This document shows, in pieces, positions 22,862 to 33,758 of a stretch of 64,000 bases of DNA. The notes beneath the pieces were generated by a model that had not been told where the DNA came from, ran no database searches, and saw nothing but the letters and a program-made list of their open reading frames with translations. Location: contig OX387187.1 in NCBI GenBank assembly GCA_947561395.2, forward strand, positions 5,462,976 through 5,526,975. The letters run 5' to 3'. The stretch's first letter is position 1. Each line of letters begins with the position of its first letter. Position numbers and translations under genes: made by a program. This DNA is from Buxus sempervirens (taxonomy: Eukaryota; Streptophyta; Magnoliopsida; Buxales; Buxaceae).

Positions 22862-25008
22862 TGTACGCACCTAAAATCGGTCGCACGACGAGGCGCACGT
22901 GACGATGCGTGCCTCGGGACTATTTTGGAGTCGCCATTGCCTGAGAGGTGCAGGCAGACACAAGGGGTGCCTATACAGGTCTATTTTTACTGGTCTACGG
23001 CTTTTTAGAGATTCGAGGTAAGTTCTCGGTTACGTCCAGGGAAGTCCGAAGACACCCTGGCCCGCCCCGTCGATTTGACAGGTCCCTCGGGTCTCCCTAA
23101 TTTTGAGTCAACTTAATCTCACCCTTTTCCTATGCCAACATGCTTATTTTTGGTCTAGTGGGGACCATTGAAGGTGTAGGCCCCCTTTATTATTGATTTT
23201 ATCTTTTTAGCCTTTTGAGTGAAATGAGTCGGGTGTGGGCCCCGTTGGAAGGCCCACAGTGAATCAAATTGGACTGTCAAATCTAAGGTCTATTTTGGGT
23301 TTTTGGGGTTGCTTGAAATTGTGTGGGCCCCTGTGTGGGCCTACAGTGGTGCAATACTTAAAAAAAAAACCTTGTTGATCCCCTACCAATCAAACCAAGA
23401 AAAAAAAATGAAATGAAATGACAACATATTAAAAAGGGATTAAAGGGACTTAATAGGGGTATATTAGAACTTGAAGATGAGGAAGGGAACATGCTCCCTT
23501 TTTGAAAATAAAGAGAATGCTTTTGAATCACACTTTACCCCATACCATCGAATCATCTTTCTATCATGGTGACTTCTTTGTATATAGGAAAATGGGGAGA
23601 AAATCCAACACATTTGCTAGAACAAAAGTTAGTGATTCCTGAAGAATTTCATTGATAAAAGTAGCTCATCTTTTCATATTTGCAGTGAAAACTTACCAGA
23701 AGCTTACCTAGGATTGCTTGAAGGTGTTGAATCCCTTTGAAGCTCCTCTGGCAGCGTAACAACTCTATTTCAAGTTTGGGGAAAGAACTTTAGGCTTCTT
23801 TTGGGTTTGGAATGAAGGGGGGATGATGGAGAGGTTTTTTGGTATATTTGGACAGAACTTGGGGGCATTGGCAAGGTTCGAAAGAGGCTTTGGACAGCAT
23901 AACGGCTCTACTTCAAGCTCAAAAGGTGATTTCTAAACCTATCTTTGGTTTGTAAGAAAATAAAAGAGGTTTGGGTTTGACAGGGGTTGGCTGTAGCAGG
24001 GGTTTAGACAGGGAAGAGAGAGGGCAGAGAGGGGGCTAGCTTGCTTGAGGGGAGATCAAGGAGGAAGAGAGAAAGGGGAGAAGATAGGGGTTTTTTGCTT
24101 GGAATGGAATGGGGGGTGGCCCCCCCTTTTATAGTTGAAAAATTGTCATAAAATTGAATTTTAATCACCTTTCTTGACTGAATTTTAATTTCATAACCAA
24201 GGTAACTAAAATTTAATTTTCATCCTTATCCATCCAACACATCATTCTTATCCATATTATGAACATGTGGTTGTTATTTTTTGTTTATTTTTTATTTATT
24301 TTAATCTTAAGATTCTTTTAAGTTTTATCATTATTTTATTCTTAAGATTTGTTTGTTAGAAGACACTTGTGTTTTCTATTTTTTCATTTTATTTTTGATT
24401 TAGTTTAATTGTTAGATATTTACAAAATATTATTATTTTATTCTTAGATTTTTATTTTTTGTCCTTTCTTCAATCTTGCCACATGTGCAGATTTTCCGAG
24501 ATTTTTGACTGCTCATAACTTTCTCATTTGACATCCGATTTTAGCAAACTTGGTGGCGTTGGAATCAGGTTGAGATTCCCTATCCACTAAGCTAAAGGTT
24601 GGCAGCAAACTCGGGCTTTTTAGCAGAAGTGCAGACTCGCGTCCCGGAGCCAGTTTTGCTCATATCTCCTTATCCGGGACTCCGATTCCAGCAAACTCAG
24701 TTGCGTTGGAGTCGTGTCGATGCACCCTTTCTGCTGATATCCCATTGAGCAGCTAATTCGGAGTTCTGCAGAAAGCCAATTTCTGCTATTTCCAGATTTG
24801 ACCAGCCTATAACTTCTTCATCCGGACTCCGATTTGAGCAAACTCAGTGGCGTTAGAACCGTATCGGAATCCTCTTTCCAATGGTATGAAGTTTGGTGGT
24901 CAATTTGCATCTAATCAAAAAGTCAACTTTTTGAGCCCTTCAGGTTTGAATTTTTCAATTAGGGTTTTATTCTTTCATTTTTGGGGGTGCAAAAATGAGG
25001 TGCTGACA
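22862..25008 (-). mobile_element. Solo LTR of family A inserted in the minisatellite, CTAAC target duplication
   Basis: On the minus strand it opens TGTCAGCACCTCATTTTTGC, like element A's LTR, and closes with CGACCGATTTTAGGTGCGTACA-type sequence. Exact 5-base repeats CTAAC flank it (22857-22861 and 25009-25013), and minisatellite units resume on the right. A reverse TATA box (TATAAAAG) is at about 24127-24134. The TGGCGACTC word is again inside, near its U5 end (22929-22937). No interior remains, so it is a product of LTR-LTR recombination or of insertion followed by loss. Confidence 0.9.
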
Positions 25009-25013
25009 CTAAC

Positions 25014-25196
25014 CTCTGAAGTGGCGGTTAAAAGGGGAATCAAATAAAGAAAAATCAGCACAAATAATCAGCATAGACATGCAGTAAATTTCATTGTAAC
25101 ATGCATTCCTTATACTGACTTGTCTATTTTTAACACTAAGGTACCAAGATTGCGTATCGCAGCCCATACCTCCTATGTTCAAGAAGAAGATTACGG
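25014..25196 (+). other. End of element A's leader before gag
   Basis: One last minisatellite unit is followed by about 165 bases of leader ending at the gag ATG (25197). No ORF is supported. Its place matches the short gap between array and gag in elements B and C. Confidence 0.6.
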
Positions 25197-26180
25197 ATGG
25201 ATCCTGCTGAAGGACTCGAGCAAGCGCCACCTCTCCCACCTCACGGGCAAGAGGACTTGGAAGGCCACCCTGTGATCGCTGGCCTTAATCAGCAGATGGC
25301 CAACATGACCACCATGATGACTGCCATGATGCAGCAAATGGAGAGAATGCAAGCGCCACAGCAGCTTGTACAGCCACCACCGCCGGTACCTCCGCCACAG
25401 CAGCCGGCACCTCCGGTGCAACAGCCACAACTAGAGCAGCCACCACCAGTTCTCCCACAGTTGAACCTACAGCCGCCAGAACCACAAATCCAGCATCGTT
25501 TGCCAGCTCAACCAGAACAGCCGTTACAAATTCTGGCACCCTTGGCCGTACCACCACGGCAAGTAGTACCACAAGGAATGGGGCACGACGAAGAAGAGTG
25601 GTACCGAGCACAGGAAGCGGTAGGCATCACAGCCCAAATGCAAGCAGATCTACAGGCATTAAAGGAACAAATGCAAAATGTGAACCGGGGCCTTATGCCG
25701 AAGGAAGCCTCGCTGGATAGATTGAGATTCTTCCCCAATTTGCAACTACCACCCAAGTTCAAATGTCCGGACTTCGTGAAGTTTGATGGAAGTGGCTGTC
25801 CACTATCGCACCTGAGGGCATACTACGGGGATATGTGCCAATACGCCTATGATGAGAGAATTATGATCCAGTTCTTTCAGCGTTCATTGATAGGCTCAGC
25901 TCAGAAATGGTTTGCCAGTTTGGACAGGAACCAGATTAGGACTTGGGACGACCTAGCTAGCACATTCCTTGAACACTTCAAGTTCAACACAGAGGTCTTA
26001 CCCACTCGAATGGAGTTGCAAAAAATGACCAAGAAGAGCACTGAATCCATTCGTGAATATGCAAAGAGATGGCGAGAAATGGCCGGTATGGTGCAACCAC
26101 CCATGTTTGAGAAGGAAATGGTGACATTTTTCATCTCGACGCTGGGGCAGCCATACTACACTTTGCTGCTAGGGCAGTTC
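25197..26180 (+). pseudogene. gag of element A, part left of the B insertion
   Basis: The frame opens with a Pro/Gln-rich N-terminal part (residues 1-120, many PPPQQP runs), as in other Tat gags. It continues into the retrotransposon gag domain: CPDFVKFDGSGCPLSHLRAY, then FFQRSLIGSAQKWFASL, then MTKKSTESIREYAKRWREMA and TFFISTLGQPYY. The gag is the capsid protein of the element. The reading is cut by the 5' end of element B's insertion site (AGTTC, 26176-26180). The rest of the domain lies beyond B from 48954. The ATG at 25197 is the first in frame after the leader array. Confidence 0.8.
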
Positions 26181-28484
26181 TGTGAGACATGGGAAAAAAT
26201 CACCGGTGTGATCATCCCTCCGTCAACACACGGGCTCAACGCAAAAGTGGGAGAGTCGCCACCATTCATGATTTTGGGGTGAGAATGGACACCAAAGATT
26301 CAAAAGTAGGCAAAAATAGCCAAAAGACAAATTCTAGGATAAAACTAACCATACTTGAAAATCAAATCCAGAGATGGGTAAGGGGATTAGATTATGAACG
26401 GGGGAAGGTGTTAGGCACCCCCATTCATCCACACGAAGTGGTTGCCAAGTGTATGTTCATGCAAAAATAAAGTAAGAAGGCTTGCTAAAAATCATGAGAA
26501 ACCTTGAAAAGGGTCAAATGTATGATATCTTCACATGAGAATCCAAATGAATTTTGGGTTCTCCTCTTATGTCAATATCATTTCTGGAACATTAGAGAGG
26601 TGGAAATCAAAGCACAAGTTGATCAAAACCAAGTTAAATCAAATCCGGGAAGTTTGGTAAAAAGTATGCCATTTGTCTTGAAATCATTCAAATACAATTT
26701 TAAATCAAATCAAACCAAATCAATTTGAAAGATTATAGTAAATAAGGGTCTCCTGCAAAATTTCACTTCATTCCGATGAAAAATCTAGGAGTTATGCTCC
26801 TTTGAAGTTGCTGCTGGGGATTTTTAAAAGTGGTAAGTGGGCAAATTTGGAAAATTGTCTAGGAAAATCCACTACATAAAAGTCCACGAAATTTGGTGTG
26901 ATTGAAGTCTGTATGGCCATATTTCTAGAGAAACTAGCCTCATACAAAAATCCCTTCGGATGTGCCTTGGGTGGTCTCCCGAACAGGCCCCGAAGATCAC
27001 AGATTTACCCAGAAAAGTACAAATGAACAGTTCTGAGTAAATCGTCTACCAATAATTCAAATGGGATCCAAAAATTATGAAACTAACTGGATTTGAAAAT
27101 ATACTCATAAAGGAGTACTCAGAAATAAAAATCACTCGAATCGGACTTAAAACGAACACATGGCGGTCCGTCGAAGTGACAAGTTCTGTACTTGAACCTG
27201 AACTGTCCACTTAACTTCGACAGAGAGGTGTCAAAAATCCGCCAAATAGAAATTTGTGAAATTTGGTGGACATAAACTAAACAGCCTCACCTTTCCCATG
27301 GTTCTGGAATCGCCCCAAAATTCATCCAGATGATGAAGTTATGGGCGTCCGAAGTAGGGGTACAGGTGCTGTCCAGTTAGGCCACTTTTGAAGAAAATCA
27401 AATCCGAAAATTTATAAAGTGTGTGAGATTCGTGTGAGATGAATCCAAAACCTTTGAAAAACATTTAAAAACACTCCAGAATTTGATTGAGGCCATTTAT
27501 TAGAGATTTATCACAATGAATGTAATAAATCCCCAAATGTGAGCCTATTTACCGAAAAAAGTGTAATATGTGTGCAAGAGTGGAAAACCAAGTAAGATTA
27601 ATACAACCACATATCATGCATATAGATTCAACAAAATAGGTTCTAGCATAGCCTAGGGTTCCGTTCCATTATCGTTTCCCTCTGTTCTCTCTCCCCGTTA
27701 AACACGGATCTTCGAAATAATCAAGGGTACTTTGATTATAGAACGGTTTTCAATCATTCAAAAGCCTTATGCTACATGGGTTCTAGCACTAGGGTCAATC
27801 CCCAGTCTCGTTTCTCCTAGATCCGCCTTCACGTTTTACGGCTAGGGGAGTCTTGAGATACTTTGAGCCGGGGAAGGATTTCCACACATACAAACAAGGC
27901 TTTACACTACAGAAAGGTAGAAGAAGAGATCTAGATCTAGGAATGTAAAGACAGAAAATAAAAAGAAAAGTTGAGGCTTACCTGAGTTCTGGAGGCGATT
28001 CCACAGCGGTTTTCTTCTTCTCTTGGAGTTCTTCTTTGCGAGAATTCAAAACAAGAGTTGTGTGCCATTTGCTCAAGGAGGAGGCTCCTATTTATAGGCT
28101 AAGGCTAAGGTCATTGGTAGACACAAATTAATGTCTAGAACCCCCCCAACCTTAACCCTAAGGTTATTTCCGTGATTTCCCCTCATTTAATGAGGGACAT
28201 GATGGTAAAAGTGAAACGCTCTCGGAAAACCCTAATTTTGAGCAAACTTAAGGTATCCGGTATGTCAGACCGGATAAAAAAGGGCCTTAGGGTATCCGGT
28301 ACATGGTACCGGATACACTAAGGCTCACATGTATCCGGTATGAGTATCCGGATACGGGAAAGGGTACTTGTATCCGGCCTGAGTATCCGGATACAGGTAA
28401 AAATTTATTTTATTCAATTTCTGTGCTGGCTTTCCAGGAGATAATGATTTTTGATGATTGTTTGTGCAATTTGGGGTGTCTACA
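26181..28484 (-). repeat. 3' LTR of element B
   Basis: This 2304-base LTR is near-identical to 46646-48948. In element direction it starts at 28484. The U3 carries the dyad array (28253-28395) and a TATA box (TATAAATA, 28089-28096), so U3 is about 420 bases and R-U5 about 1.9 kb. The U5 end includes an internal TGGCGACTC copy (near 26252-26260). Several short frames in it are chance. Confidence 0.9.
28253..28395. promoter_or_regulatory. U3 dyad array, 3' LTR of B (GTATCCGG / CCGGATAC)
   Basis: There are four dyads. Arms are ATCCGGT / ACCGGAT (loop ATGTCAG), GTATCCGGTA / TACCGGATAC (perfect, short loop), and twice GTATCCGG / CCGGATAC with 9-base loops. They lie between the LTR start and its TATA box. 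Confidence 0.8.
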
Positions 28485-28530
28485 ACTGCCCCTCTTTGCG
28501 GGAGCTGCGAAGCAGTGAGTTGCAAAGAGT
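28485..28530 (-). other. Polypurine tract of B within a two-level stem-loop
   Basis: In element direction GCAAAGAGGGGCAGT abuts the 3' LTR and serves as the plus-strand primer. Its first half pairs with an upstream arm: CTCTTTGC at 28492-28499 with GCAAAGAG at 28522-28529. Inside is a second stem, CTGC / GCAG (28505-28508 and 28512-28515), with loop GAA. The same design is seen in A and D. Confidence 0.75.
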
Positions 28531-29057
28531 AGACAAGCCCAAATTGCATTCCCTTGAGCATGATTTGCTCGGTTCAATTCAATTTTGTAGAAAACAATTT
28601 TTGGGTGGAGATTTGCCAAAAAGCCCTCACTTTGAGGGGGCATCTCTCCAAGAGTTCTTAAATTCCACTGAGCTCTCGTGGCTATGAAGTGGATTTTAAG
28701 CCCAAAAATAGGATTTTTGAAAAACTGATTTTTTATCAAACCAAGTTGAAAATTGAGTGGATATCATCCTTTTGACCAGGCACATTCCCCAAGGTTGTCC
28801 CAAAATTCCACAGAGCTCTCGTGGCTGTGAGGTGGATTTCAAGACAACAATAGGATTTTGTGAGAAAATAGAAGTTGTAGCACAATTTTGCTCTTTCCTT
28901 TTCCTTCTCTTTTTTTTTCTTTTCTTTTCTCTTTTTTTTTTCCTTCTTTTTTTTTCTTTTTCTTTTCATTTCCTTTTCTTCTTCTTTTTTTTCATCTCCT
29001 TTTCTTCTCTCTTTTTTCTGTTTTTTTTTCTGCTTTTTGCTCTTTTTTTTTTTTTTG
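28531..29057 (-). other. 3' untranslated part of B with repeated motif and purine-rich tract
   Basis: No gene. A block around CCACNGAGCTCTCGTGGCT(A/G)TGA occurs twice (about 28670-28690 and 28810-28832) and once in D (13415-13440). It includes the dyad CCAC / GTGG around GAGCTC. From about 28890 to 29055 the minus strand is almost pure A/G, which produces a low-complexity Phe-rich frame on the plus strand that is not a gene. Confidence 0.6.
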
Positions 29058-29121
29058 GTATCCGGTATGTATATCCGGATAATCAAGGGTCTGAGGGTAT
29101 CTGGCCTGAGTATCCGGATCC
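29058..29121. promoter_or_regulatory. Two dyads upstream of the PMD gene
   Basis: GTATCCGG / CCGGATA with a 9-base loop is followed by a second, less perfect pair (GGGTATCTGG / CCGGATCC). They lie about 1.25 kb before the PMD start codon but only some tens of bases before its likely 5' untranslated exon, so they may be part of its promoter. Confidence 0.65.
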
Positions 29122-29149
29122 TCCAGGTTTACTTAAGTCGTGCGCGACC

Positions 29150-30371
29150 GCGACTTTTCATTTCTTTTCTTCTTGCTCCGATTACTCAGACCGGCCATCT
29201 ACTTCTTCTTCTTCACCCGACGGTTGCTCCCTTCTTCTCCGACGATTCCCTGAGCTCCGGTGGCTCCTGTTGCTGCCGGCGAGAGTCTGCACCTCCGGCG
29301 ACTTCGTGATTGCTCCTTGAAAGCCGTAGTCGAGCCCTAGCTCGATTTCTTCCAATTTTCGGTGGTTCCATCTAAGTTCCAGCAATCCCAGGTTATTCTT
29401 TTACTTCCTTGTTAATCAAACAGTGGTAGCTTGGCATTTTTAATCGAATCATGCTCCTGTTTAGCTTAAGCACCGAATGGCCACTTATTGTTTCTAATTT
29501 TTCTGCCGAAAATTTCTTTCTTGTAAACACTTGTATGCCAAAATTTTTTTGTCGAATGGCCATGCTCAGATTGAATAGCCCTTTTGTTCCCAACTTCAGA
29601 CAGTTGAGTTCGAGCATGGTTTGATGAATTTTTGCTCCTCAAATCTTGCATGATTTCCAGCATTTTTGCCATACACTATGCCGAATTGCCATGTTTGTGA
29701 TGCTTTGGTGCCTTAATTGACATTTGGCCTGACCATATGCTGACAATTGGTTATTTTTGTTTGCTTGAGGGGACCAATTTTGATCATCTCATCGGCTGCA
29801 TGCCTCTTGGTCTAAAAAAAATTTTTCTTTGAAGTACGCCCAAATTGACAGTGACCAAGCAGCCTGGGCTTGATGCCAGACTGAATTGCTTATTGTAAAT
29901 GCCATGCTGTGCTTCTTTTTTTTTTCTCTCTACAATTTGCTTTGGATGCCAACTCTTGCTGTCTTTAGATTGCCTGCCAATGGTTATACCATGCTACAAA
30001 AATTTGACTTGAATCCTGATTTGCATGCTGGTAGTGATCCGTTACTTGCATGTTTTCTAGCTTTAGTATTGCCGGGATTGAGAGCTTCCGCTCACTTTGC
30101 ATCCTGCTGTGATTTTCCTTAATTGGCTGTACAATCTGGATTTCTGTCATTCTGCCTGTCTTTGATACCTTGGCCTTTCCTCTTCTCATTTCCTGGCACC
30201 ATAATACACAAGAAATGTCAAGTACTATAGGAATCTTTTAGAAAATGCTTTTAGGATTAGAAACAGAAGTATTCCATAATTCACGATAATTTTGAAAAAT
30301 AATCATGTAAAATTGGATGTGAACTGTAAGCAAAGCCAACTTTGAAATTCGTAAAACCCTTCCCTGTGTAG
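29150..30371 (+). other. Likely 5' untranslated exon and leader intron of the PMD gene
   Basis: 29150-29391 is a C/T- and CCGGCGA-rich stretch of the kind common in plant 5' untranslated exons. It ends AATCCCAG followed by GTTATT, a possible donor. The sequence up to the ATG at 30372 is T-rich like a plant intron and ends TGTGTAG directly before the ATG, a good acceptor. This is inference from composition and splice signals. Confidence 0.45.
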
Positions 30372-33290
30372 ATGGCTAGGAGTCGTTCCCGAGTTAGAGA
30401 GGAGGCTGACCCTGCTGATCAGCCCTCTAGTTCGCGGGCTCGGACAAAGGCGAGCTCCAGCGCCACCTTGTCTGAGCCATTAGATGTCTCCAGGGAGAGC
30501 TCTGCTGAGGTAGGCTTTCAAAAATTTTCCTTTCTTTCTTTCTTCTATTCTCCTTTCCCACACAACCTTCACACCTTTCTCTTGAATTTTAGCCCGTGGT
30601 TGCACTGGCTCGGGGTCGAGGCAGAGGCAGAGGCAGAGTTCAGGATCAGGCCCCTGAGGGCGAGAGAGGTCGTGGCAGAGGCCGAGGCAGAGCCAGAGAT
30701 ACGGCTCAGGAGGGGGTTGCTGTGGCTCTGGCAGGGGTCTCTGAGGAGTTGAGGGCCTCTGTTCAGGATACAGAGCTCCTCCATGGCTTGGATAGCCACC
30801 CTTCCATGTGCATCAGGGCAGATGTGCCGCTTCCCTATCATTCCTCCCACTTACGAGGTAGCTGGGGCAGATTTAGCGAGTTAGCTCAGTCGCTTTCTCC
30901 GGCACTTAGGCGGGAGTTTGGGAGATGTCATCTGGACCATTTTCTTAGCATCCCATCCTTCAGAGCCGACCGTCCGCTTATTTTTGCCATGATGGAGAGA
31001 TATTTCCCAGAGACGCAGTCATTTCATCTGCCGGACGTGGAGCTGGGGATCCGCCCCTCCGATTTTGTGATGATTACTGGCATTCCTCTGACGGGGCGGA
31101 CCATTGTCTTGGAGCGGCCTTCTGCGGAGGATATCGGACTTCTCTTGGGATATCAGGCCCTGCCACCTGCTGCTTGGGATGGGCGGAGTGGCCGGCTCTC
31201 CATTAGCTGGCTGCGGGAGAGTCTGGCTCGTCATTTTGAGAGGAAGCACGAGACCGTCTCTGTGGAGGATGCAGCCTTTGCACCGATCTACCGACATGTT
31301 TTTCTGTTGATGCTTGGGAGCTGCTTTTTTCCGGAGGATACGACTGGCGTCAGTCCGCTCTTTTTGGACGCCTTGAGAGATTTCCATCAGACCCGCCAGT
31401 TAGCATGGGGTCGGCTCATCTATGGGACCATCCTGGCCGGGTTGTGCCGAGCGGTTCGAGGCCTGGCATCCCCGAGGGGTGATGGAGTCAGCAGCCGATT
31501 CTTCTGGCAGATTCTACAGGTATTGCATTCATCTGTCCGGTTTAATTCCTTAGGCCTTATCTTCTCTTGACTGATTTTTCTTTTGCTAGGTGTTCATGTA
31601 CACATATATGACCTTCTTCCGCCCCTCCCCGGTTCCTGAGGTTGCGGATTTCCCTGTGGCCCTGCGATGGTCGGCCCAGGTTCGAGATGCCGATAGGAGC
31701 CAGCCTCGTACTGCCCGGGTGCACTTAGACCGTGCCCGCCGATCTGATGTAAGCCTTCTATCTTTTCCTTTTCTTTTATTTCCTTTCCTGTATTTTGACT
31801 GTACCTGACAGTTTCCCTTTTTTGCAGCTCCTTCTGTCCCGATTTGATGACGTGGATGTTGGAGTGGCTCGTGAGATGGCGGTACAGGACGCCTTCGATA
31901 GAGATCGACGACGTCAGCCCTACCAGTGCTTCCTCGGGAGGCTTGGTAGGGTGATGTACTTAGGAGAGCGCCTGTACTTCCAGCACACCAGCGCACTTCG
32001 CATCCCCGTCCCTCCTCCTCCTGTGGGTCCCGACACACTCCTCCCGGGCTTTGATGTTGATCAGTTCGATCACTTCCTGGATGCGGAGGGGCTTACAGTA
32101 GCTGGAGATTATGACGAGTGGTTCCAAAGGGTGTCTATTGGATGCTTGATGGATCGACCCACTCGTGCCGGGGTGACTGAGATTGGCGGGATCCGTATCC
32201 GGATCCATGAGGACACAGTAAGTCTTGTACTTTTTATATTTTCATCTTTTCTTCCCTTATGTATTTCTGACCCTGCTTCTGTTCTTGTTGGCAGGTACAC
32301 GAGCTGAATACCATCCGGGACCGGTTTGAGAGTCAGCGGGCCGCGATCGATGATATGATCGCTGAGCACGATGCGGTCGTGGCCCAGCGGGATGCCCGGA
32401 TCAGGGAGCTGGAGGCCCTGGTTGCTGAGCTCCAGGCTAGACAGGTATCTGGCCTTCTTATATTTTCATTTCTTTTATTTTCCTGTTTCTGCTATTCTGA
32501 TATGCTTGTTTGACTTGTGCAGGGCCCGGTCCATGATCAGGATGCCTTGTTTGAGCATGATTTCCTCATTCCTGACCCATCTCCTGTTCGGGCTACTGAT
32601 CCTGTGGACGTCCCAGCTGCTGATCCTGGTGATGCTCTGCCTACTGATCCCATGGCGGATACTCCTGGTGAGTATAACTTTACTTCTTTGGTTTATCCTG
32701 ATATTTCCATTTCTGACTTTTCTGTTGACCAGATATTACAGCTCCTAGTCCTCCTGCTACTGCTGCCGAGCCTTCTGTGGCTGTAGGAGTTGAGGCTGTC
32801 GTGGTTGAGGATTCGGCTGTACCTGAGGCAGCCCCCCTGCCTGTCGAGACTGTCCCTGCAGGCTCTTCATCTCCTATGGTAGTTCCTGACCTTGCTCCTG
32901 AGGTCCTTGGTAAGTTTCTTTAATTCTTCCCTTTTTGGGTTTATCCGGGTACTTCAATGTTCTAATTTTTCTATTGACCCAGATATTTCTGCCCCGGGTC
33001 CTTCCTCTGATGCTGCTGGACCATTTGGATCTGCGGGAGTGGAGGCTACTGTAGCTGCGGGCCCGGTCGAGCCGGTTGCTGCGGAGCCAGAGGCTTCTTC
33101 TGATTCTGTCCCTGTCCCTTCCCCTGATACATCGGATTACTGCATCGAGTACCAGCTTCAGTCCTTCATAGGACGGAGACCACGCTACATGGCGGAGCGT
33201 CTACTGTCCTACTATAGGCGCCGATCATCTCGGGGGAGAGGTCGTAAAGGAGGACGAGGCAGAGGTCGCGGGGATGATCCTGCACAGTAG
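30372..33290 (+). CDS. Plant mobile domain (PMD) protein, 8 exons, carried antisense in element B
   Basis: Exons at 30372-30509, 30593-31519, 31590-31748, 31828-32217, 32295-32444, 32523-32667, 32733-32909 and 32983-33290 all have GT-AG borders and keep one frame to a TAG, giving about 797 residues. The gene looks whole. Order of parts: Arg/Gly-rich tract (RGRGRGRGR in exon 2), PMD domain over most of exons 2-4 (MMERYFPETQSFHLPDVEL, then FLLMLGSCFFPED, then QLAWGRLIYGTILAGLCR), a coiled coil in exon 5 (RIRELEALVAELQARQ), a Pro/Ala/Val-rich tail in exons 6-8 and a second basic RGRGRKGGRGRGRG end. In Arabidopsis the PMD proteins MAIN and MAIL1 act in the nucleus in gene expression and transposon silencing. 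Here a role for the element is inferred. Dyads lie upstream (29058) and downstream (33488). Confidence 0.8.
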
Positions 33291-33487
33291 CAGTAGATTA
33301 GGATTCCTGTTTTTTTCATTATCACTTGTACAAATGAGACTTATATATAAAAGAATATTTTTATTCATTCTCTCTTGTCTTGTACATCTTTTGTTTTCAA
33401 TTTCTTGCAAATATGACATGTAAGCAGGTAAAACAGGTAAAAAATTCGGATTTTTCATCCTTAGTTCATTTTTTTGCTGTTTTTCTT

Positions 33488-33630
33488 TGTATCCGGTCTG
33501 ACATACCGGATACATTGATTGGTCTTTGTATCCGGTATGTCATACCGGATACTCATGCCATCCTTTGTATCCGGTATACGTATCCGGATATTAATAAAGC
33601 CTTTGTATCCGGTCTGAGTTACCGGATACG
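33488..33630. promoter_or_regulatory. Four dyads between the two antisense genes, next to a TATA box
   Basis: Arms are TGTATCCGGT / ACCGGATACA (loop CTGACAT), GTATCCGGTAT / ATACCGGATA (loop GTC), GTATCCGG / CCGGATA and GTATCCGGT / ACCGGATAC. Each opens with TTTGTATCC. The array ends 11 bases before the TATA box of the downstream gene and about 200 bases after the PMD gene stop. Confidence 0.8.
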
Positions 33631-33641
33631 TTAAAAGATGC

Positions 33642-33648
33642 TATAAAT
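33642..33648 (+). promoter_or_regulatory. TATA box (TATAAAT) of the DUF7745-like gene
   Basis: TATAAAT in the context GCTATAAATGC lies 111 bases before the ATG at 33759 and directly after the dyad array. Spacing suits a transcription start near 33670. Confidence 0.6.
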
Positions 33649-33758
33649 GCAACCTGCCTCGGGATTTGAGCATTTTTTACGAGTTTTTGAGTTTAGAAAC
33701 CCCCTTTTTCGCCTTTTTCTTCCTCCTCTTGAGTTCTAGCTTGCTCCCATCACATCCA

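Noticed and set aside
21829-23008. Long open frames on both strands made of repeated EVAVKR / RHFGGK wording
   Set aside because: They are read-through of the leader minisatellite, whose units keep frames open on both strands. There is no start context or domain.
26189-26728. Plus-strand frames shared by 26189-26728 and 46647-47192
   Set aside because: They lie in the R-U5 parts of the two B LTRs, antisense to the element; they recur only because the LTRs are identical.
28757-29320. A 187-codon Phe-rich plus-strand frame and a Lys-rich minus frame
   Set aside because: Low-complexity pyrimidine tract next to the polypurine tract; no protein-like composition.
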